Shown here piece after piece: positions 61,601-64,000 of a DNA stretch of 64,000 bases. The translations under genes and the position numbers were made by a program. The notes beneath the pieces are model-generated. The model saw only the letters and a list, made by a program, of their open reading frames with translations. It did not search any database and had not been told where the DNA came from. The stretch is from Pycnopodia helianthoides (Eukaryota > Echinodermata > Asteroidea > Forcipulatida > Asteriidae), in the NCBI GenBank assembly GCA_032158295.1, contig CM063256.1, forward strand, positions 6,186,034 through 6,250,033. The letters run 5' to 3'. Positions within the stretch are counted from its first letter, which is position 1. Every line of letters starts with the position of its first letter.

Positions 61601-63068
61601 AGAAATTACAAACGCAAATACAGCTCTTATCATAAAATAACACATCGAAACGAACCATTAATTTCATTAAACTTTTTCATCATGGTCTCGTTCAATATAC
61701 ATTGCACAATTTGTCAAATGTACATGCTATAGATTATAGTTCCAACCCTTTGGAGAATTATTTTACGATAAAATCATTTATTTTAGTTATCTCCCATTCA
61801 ATTCATTTCAACCAAATTGAGACCAAAAAAAATAATAATAACAACGTCATGCATGAGGTTTTCAAACTGTCGTTATCACTGTTTATTCATAATATTATAA
61901 TAACGCATTTTTTACATAACGTTTAAATGTGCTTTTAGTGCACTGGTCATTGGGCCAATATCATTCCTGTTCTCTTTCTCAGCTGCCTGGGGAGTAAACA
62001 GCCCTAGGCTGCCATGACACTCCGAAGGCTTTTTCAAACACAATATCACCCTCTACCCTTGCAGGTACCCATTTATACCACTGGGTGATAGTAAAGCATC
62101 TGGCTCAAGGACTCAAGTGTCATGACCGGAGTTCGAACCGATATTCTGATGATTCATCCACCAGAACTTGAATCCGATGCTCTAAACCGCTCGGCCATGA
62201 CACCATTCATGCATGGGACAAAGATGGCTTCAAAGGTCCATAGTCTTGGGCTGCAAACAGGGAAGACCTTTAGGTCTAACCACGAAAATACTTACCTTAA
62301 TTAAGTAGGATTTTAAATTTTGCAAGGTGGAAGTATAACTAAGAGAGGTTTGCGGTAACACCATGATAAAATCTCTTTTGAGTAGTGTTGGTTCTGAAAA
62401 GAACCGGTGGTTAACGACTCAACGTTTCGATCAGTATGCTCTGATCGTCTTCAGGAGAATGCTGGACTCTGTTGCTGGATGCTGCTTATGTACTGCCTTG
62501 TATGGGATTAACTGCCAGTTGAGCTTGGCTTGGTGGTGCACGAAGACGGAAGCAGGAACTAGATAAGCTGGGCTTAGCTCAGTGAAGCGTGTAGGCTGGA
62601 GCTGGGATAAACCTAAACTGAAACCCACTTACCTTAAAAACGAGCGGCATCTTACCAACAAGTTTGCGAAGTGCGTCTGCGTCTGATCTTACATACATGT
62701 CAAATGCCTCCTCTCCTCTGAGAAAAATCGTAGGGATAAAATGAGAGCCAGCATGAGATTCAAAATCAATCAATAAATAAATATATACATAAACAAATAG
62801 ATAAATCAATAAATACTTAAATAAATAAATTATTTATTATTTAATTAAATAATAAACTCTTGGATGCCCCTTTTACTACCACAACCTCCAATAATGTTTA
62901 CCTGCCATGGGACATAATAGCTAGGGCGACGTCTTCGCTATTACACCCTAAAACTACGGACATCAGTCCGAGTTTGTCGTTATTAAGAAGAAGAGCTGCC
63001 CCTGACGTCAGCAAGAAGTCCACGGAGGAAGGCTGGTTCTCTTTGGCTGCTATCTGTATTGCAGTGTC
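49591..63068 (-). CDS. TRPA1: TRPA1-type cation channel gene, C-terminal half (14 exons; 5' end beyond the window)
   Basis: Exons in transcript order: 63068-62902, 62717-62633, 61549-61490, 60870-60775, 59665-59595, 59234-59078, 56581-56501, 55679-55489, 55131-55002, 54169-53972, 52779-52597, 51366-51224, 50732-50598, 49684-49591. All junctions have GT/AG and compatible phases, with no stop. The product is the end of the ankyrin stack, pre-S1 linker, S1-S6, pore loop, TRP-like helix (IGLAVGDIA) and a C-terminal coiled coil. TRPA1 is a tetrameric Ca2+-permeable plasma-membrane sensor of irritants, cold or heat depending on species. The pore reads FSMTMAEIDF where the human filter region has FSMMLGDINY. 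The linker between ankyrins and S1 has no Cys until HPVC. A TRPA paralogue other than TRPA1 proper is possible. Confidence 0.93.
50598..50732 (-). CDS. TRPA1: TRPA1 exon: C-terminal coiled coil
   Basis: It encodes MTSLTSQMEKQSEILRLIMQ KMEINTEADQ. Hydrophobic heptads match the tetrameric C-terminal coiled coil of TRPA1 (the IIQKMEI stretch in human). An acidic end follows. Confidence 0.92.
51224..51366 (-). CDS. TRPA1: TRPA1 exon: cytosolic linker before the coiled coil
   Basis: ARTLWKDVRDGKCDKATKIR followed by a Lys/Ser-rich stretch. Its length is 2 mod 3, fitting the single G at the start of the next exon. Low conservation is expected here. Confidence 0.75.
51725..51868 (+). mobile_element. 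fragment of a LINE RT C-terminus
   Basis: The frame reads LCGLSSKDIERIQRFQNRAA, KLIFMANKSDHISHLLHQLH and WLPTRA, the conserved C-terminal domain of CR1/Jockey-type LINEs (HWLP). It is 5' truncated and lies in a TRPA1 intron, antisense. Confidence 0.82.
51905..52416 (+). mobile_element. 3' end of a second LINE
   Basis: The frame contains LKRVTTTAARLIGIDVKDL, THPINHLVSVQQSGRIRPL and, after a stop, FLPNSS, as in LINE C-termini that end SGR.R..FLP. The 3' UTR ends in an (ATGA)n-like tail at 52389-52416. Confidence 0.75.
52597..52779 (-). CDS. TRPA1: TRPA1 exon: end of S6 / TRP-like helix
   Basis: IGLAVGDIASVQQDAKLKSL, then MQVQLYTEMEGKIPARILEH. The segment LAVGDI is identical to the post-S6 helix of human TRPA1. 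61 codons, phase 0/0. Confidence 0.95.
53081..53464 (+). mobile_element. TTAA MITE, family 2 (copy D)
   Basis: TTAA at both ends, inverted AAAGGAACATTACAGAATTG ends, and internal CGCTCAGTGAGCG. It lies in a TRPA1 intron. Confidence 0.92.
53742..53963. mobile_element. intact MITE with GACCCTTCCCATGAA ends
   Basis: The left end is AGACCCTTCCCATGAAGTAT and the right end ATATTTCATGAGAAAGGTCC. It ends about 7 bases from the splice donor (53971-53970) of the pore exon. It is the intact reference for the split copy at 1488-3650. Confidence 0.8.
53972..54169 (-). CDS. TRPA1: TRPA1 exon: pore loop and S6
   Basis: 66 codons, phase 0/0. Pore helix and filter are IFRVFSMTMAEIDF, the turret-like linker is acidic (ATDSDDQ), and S6 is FFFLTLLVICLTIILMNLM. 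The filter has Ala-Glu where human TRPA1 has Gly-Asp. Confidence 0.95.
54221..54520. repeat. foldback element with about 50-bp arms
   Basis: The arms are TTTTAAACAACGTAACAACA..CACAAATTTCCTTTG and its complement near 54470-54520. Inner arms GCAGCAACTCGCGCACTCTTC are also inverted. It lies in a TRPA1 intron. Confidence 0.85.
54595..54968 (-). mobile_element. TTAA MITE, family 2 (copy E)
   Basis: Inverted orientation relative to copy D. The left TTAA is intact and the right is TTAT. It ends 34 bases from the S5 exon (55002). Confidence 0.88.
55002..55131 (-). CDS. TRPA1: TRPA1 exon: S4-S5 linker and S5
   Basis: TESFGIYVVMFQAILSTLIR, then VLAVFLGLIIAFAMALFILM and KDE. 43 codons after the completed Arg. 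Confidence 0.95.
55271..55378. repeat. three-unit tandem repeat of about 35 bp
   Basis: Units resemble GATATCAATCATAGAACCAA followed by A..ATACCCTT. Intronic. Confidence 0.8.
55489..55679 (-). CDS. TRPA1: TRPA1 exon: S3 and S4
   Basis: RVNYFTDFTNYLEWGLYTAT, LLFVLPFILC (S3), then AAFASFLAWFILLLYQQ (S4). The acceptor GCAAAAG was chosen because phase 0 follows the S2 exon and stays open. Confidence 0.93.
56501..56581 (-). CDS. TRPA1: TRPA1 exon: S2
   Basis: 27 codons, phase 0/0: MMMSSSYFTVAFCVINVLKE FAQLMHE. Donor GAG|GTATAT. Confidence 0.88.
57028..57200 (+). pseudogene. Penelope-like RT fragment with dead active site
   Basis: MGTKMAPSYANLFMSDLEDR LLSS and VWWRFIGMIFFSIWCGG. The catalytic Y-x-D-D position reads F-I-G-M, so polymerase activity is lost. 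The reading stops making sense after DEFIDHI, where the terminal-repeat piece is inserted. Confidence 0.88.
57256..58204 (+). CDS. Penelope-like RT C-terminus, zinc linker and GIY-YIG endonuclease
   Basis: It resumes with SPNGIITDVYSKPTDTHQYL, then SHCKKAIAYSQALRIRRICS (RT thumb region), a Cys-rich linker CHKCTRSKCRTCLYV and the GIY-YIG domain: NVVYVISCKKCGLQYVGET, Arg in LSLRCANH, and a C-terminal WIHQLKTVQPFGLN. In Penelope-like elements this endonuclease nicks the target for priming. The frame is open to TAA at 58202-58204. The upstream 23 codons of the longest frame come from the inserted TATATG tract, not the protein. Confidence 0.93.
58742..58780 (+). ncRNA. hammerhead ribozyme motif (minimal type I) at the Penelope-like 3' end
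   Basis: Stem I GCCT (58742-58745) pairs with AGGC (58777-58780). The core is CTGACGA (58746-58752). Stem II is GGTCC/GGATC with a bulged A and GGTTT loop. GAAA is at 58769-58772, and helix III is reduced to AG/CU. The cleavage base is A58776. All invariant core bases are present. Hammerheads of this minimal form are known from Penelope-like terminal repeats. Confidence 0.85.
58896..58979 (-). pseudogene. possible relic of an alternative S2 exon
   Basis: After an acceptor TTCTAG the minus strand reads NVLLWVVIICTAFISEYFAC NRLE, a hydrophobic helix in the same phase (0) as the known S2 exon. GAG|ATAATC stands where a GT donor would be. It lies between the S1 and S2 exons. Length and hydrophobicity suit an S2, but similarity is only of type, so this is speculative. 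Confidence 0.3.
59078..59234 (-). CDS. TRPA1: TRPA1 exon: S1 and extracellular loop
   Basis: It completes a Trp codon, then KSYGFIIHSASMVFYLLFLG and CLSFLAVNCSTY. The S1-S2 loop has two N-glycosylation sequons (NCS, NAT). The donor GGG|GTAATG was chosen over a downstream GCAA|GTAAAA because only it keeps phase 0 with the S2 exon. Confidence 0.88.
59595..59665 (-). CDS. TRPA1: TRPA1 exon: pre-S1 segment
   Basis: MAVEHDQMDILSHPVCVEYL NQK plus two bases of Trp. HPVC.EYL..KW is strongly conserved in TRPA1. Confidence 0.92.
60173..60752. mobile_element. foldback MITE with CACCGACGCCACGA ends
   Basis: The left arm TCACCGACGCCACGAGGTAG (60174) is inverted at 60729-60752. An inner perfect 24-base hairpin lies at 60421-60444 / 60473-60496, and further GTGCTACTTCSTGGCGTC copies lie near 60560. 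It ends 21 bases from a TRPA1 splice donor (60774-60773). Confidence 0.85.
60775..60870 (-). CDS. TRPA1: TRPA1 exon: linker beta/coupling segment
   Basis: ILYEFKFLQLPREERIRNKD NGFPISPLSALN. E.F.FLQ.P and PL.ALN match the pre-S1 linker of human TRPA1. 32 codons, phase 0/0. Confidence 0.93.
61130..61440. mobile_element. foldback tRNA-derived repeat (second copy)
   Basis: On the minus strand it reads TAGCTTAGTTGGTTGGGCGC, CCGGCACGTTAATCCGG and GCAGGCTCAAATCCCG (D, anticodon and T-arm-like). On the plus strand it reads ATTAGCTCAGTTGGTAGAGC. The two tRNA-like halves face each other. Same design as 27130-27360; intronic. Confidence 0.65.
61490..61549 (-). CDS. TRPA1: TRPA1 exon: short linker exon
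   Basis: 20 codons: KMLDRSVTTSTDTPTSPDYW. It fits between VFK and ILYEF as in human VLLD...DYY. Phase 0/0, acceptor TTTGAAG, donor TGG|GTAACA. Confidence 0.85.
61950..62206 (-). mobile_element. tRNA-Leu-derived SINE-like repeat
   Basis: The minus strand of 62113-62206 reads like tRNA-Leu(CAA): GGTGTCATGGCCGAGCGGTT, anticodon loop TTCAAGT with a 5-bp stem, long variable arm, and GGTTCGAACTCC. The T stem is mismatched, and a non-tRNA body with ACCCATTTATACCACTGGGT follows, so it is a SINE or tRNA pseudogene rather than a working tRNA. Confidence 0.65.
62414..62457 (-). ncRNA. hammerhead ribozyme motif in a TRPA1 intron, sense strand
   Basis: On the minus strand, stem I CTC (62457-62455) pairs with GAG (62420-62418). 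The core is CTGAAGA (62454-62448). Stem II is GATCAG/CTGATC with an AGCATA loop and one bulged C. GAAA is at 62428-62425, and helix III is AC/GU, followed by the cleavage base U62421. All core positions are consensus. The layout matches the motif at 58742, so it probably came from a Penelope-like terminal repeat. It lies between TRPA1 exons 62633-62717 and 61490-61549, on the transcribed strand. Confidence 0.78.
62633..62717 (-). CDS. TRPA1: TRPA1 exon: after the last ankyrin repeat
   Basis: GEEAFDMYVRSDADALRKLV GKMPLVFK after the completed Arg. No Cys. Acceptor TTTTTCTCAG, donor AAG|GTAAGT. Confidence 0.88.
62902..63068 (-). CDS. TRPA1: TRPA1 exon: last ankyrin repeats
   Basis: DTAIQIAAKENQPSSVDFLL, then TSGAALLLNNDKLGLMSVVL. 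Degenerate ankyrin helices as at the end of the TRPA1 stack. Acceptor TCAACACAG, donor CAG|GTAAAC. The preceding exons are beyond 64 kb. Confidence 0.9.
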
Positions 63069-63069
63069 C

Positions 63070-64000
63070 TGTGTTGAAGCATAACAAGACACAATACAAG
63101 ATTTGCTTATCAAACAAAATGGGATCAGATTTAATCTGAAAGTTCACTGATAATAGAATTCATCTCAACGCCAATCCTCCAGAGAAATGTTATAGTCTGA
63201 AATACTGATAAAGTCCAGAAAGTTCCACTTGGATAACCTTGGCTAATATTTAGATTACAGCAATCTAAATAAGTCTCCATGTGGATGTGCACATAATTCC
63301 TGACATGAACATGAATTGTTTGATGTTGTTTGTACTAAAACTGAAGTTCCCTGTTTGTCTTGTGGCATCTTCATTGAAAGCTACATGGGGAAATTTAACC
63401 TTCTAACACCACCGGCAGACCTTTGCAACGATAGAGGGCGTCCCACTCATTGGTCATTTCTATAGTTCTTATAGGGTGCACCCCACTAAATAAACTCCCA
63501 TTGCATACAGTGCAAAATGCTAAATATTCAAAAATACACAAAAATACTTAGAAGTCTCACAGCTTTTTACAATGAGTGGAAAATTATTAATTGACTCTTA
63601 AACTGTTATTCTCTGCTCAATTCTATACGGGAAGTCCCTGGGCCCGTCGAGTTATTCTCCCTCCAAATAAAAAAAACCCTCTACAAGTGTAATTTTCTAA
63701 ACGTCCGAGCATCAATCTTGAAAATGTCCCTACACCTCTTAGCAAAATAGGACCATTTATTTCAGGGCCTAAGTCATCCAAAATACCGCATGCTGGAAGT
63801 CAACAACCCCCGGGTCACAATTGGGCAAAATCTTTACACTGAAACACTTTCTGGGGGTTCTCAAATCTGTCTAATAAAGAATATTTTGAGGGCCTACAAA
63901 ATATTAATGAGCTCGACGCTCTGTTTTCTCCTTATTTGGTGGGGTGCACCCCTCATAGCTGAGAACATATAGAAAAGGACCGGAGAGTCAGCTGTCGCCA
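63070..64000. other. intron of the TRPA1 gene, nothing recognised
   Basis: No further ankyrin exon seen up to the window edge. Confidence 0.4.

Noticed and set aside
62113..62206. Functional tRNA-Leu(CAA)
   Set aside because: The T stem is mismatched and SINE body sequence follows, so a tRNA-derived repeat is more likely.

Overview
This is a stretch of animal nuclear genome, not bacterial or viral. Coding sequence lies in short exons bounded by GT/AG sites with matching phases, introns are long and AT-rich, and most of the window is transposable elements. The repeat content (Ngaro/DIRS element, Penelope-like element, P-type element with a THAP exon, LINE, many TTAA- and foldback-type MITEs) and the TRPA channel genes fit a marine invertebrate deuterostome, most likely an echinoderm. 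The species is an inference; nothing here proves it.

Host genes. The right part (49.6-63.1 kb, minus strand) holds the 3' half of a TRPA1-type channel gene. Fourteen exons with fully consistent phases run from the last ankyrin repeat through the pre-S1 linker, S1-S6, pore loop and C-terminal coiled coil to the stop codon; its 5' part lies beyond 64 kb. A second TRPA1-like gene in the same orientation occupies the left part. It has a first coding exon at about 28.0 kb, a 17.4 kb first intron, and ankyrin exons at 10.4, 8.3, 7.7 and 6.8 kb, and it continues off the left edge. The two form a head-to-tail tandem pair. Between them lie a plus-strand gene fragment resembling the P2RX7 intracellular domain (30.3-31.9 kb), two unassigned minus-strand exon candidates (32.7 and 34.4 kb) and a two-exon Src-family kinase pseudogene (37.7-38.5 kb).

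Mobile elements. The 17.4 kb intron holds a nearly full-length CR1/L2-like LINE (12.0-16.7 kb, minus), a 3.1 kb inverted-repeat DNA element (16.9-20.0 kb) and a complete Ngaro-type tyrosine-recombinase retrotransposon (20.0-26.65 kb). The Ngaro element has split direct repeats in the order A1-pol-B1-A2-B2 and encodes Gag, RT, RNase H, tyrosine recombinase and a broken SGNH hydrolase. P-type elements keep only a THAP-domain first exon plus splice donor (2.6, 39.6 and 41.6 kb). A Penelope-like element with a GIY-YIG domain sits in a TRPA1 intron (57.0-58.8 kb) and ends in a hammerhead-ribozyme motif. A second hammerhead motif lies in the sense strand of another TRPA1 intron (62.4 kb), and a decayed third lies inside a MITE at 4.4 kb.

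Other structure. There is a 40-bp minisatellite of about 42 copies with a 1.1 kb higher-order duplication (43.2-44.9 kb), a (TTATG)n array, telomere-like CCCTAA runs capping a 275-bp duplication, a 400-bp tandem duplication, and several large foldbacks that record nested insertions. Two DNA transposons lie within about 25 bases of TRPA1 splice donors.
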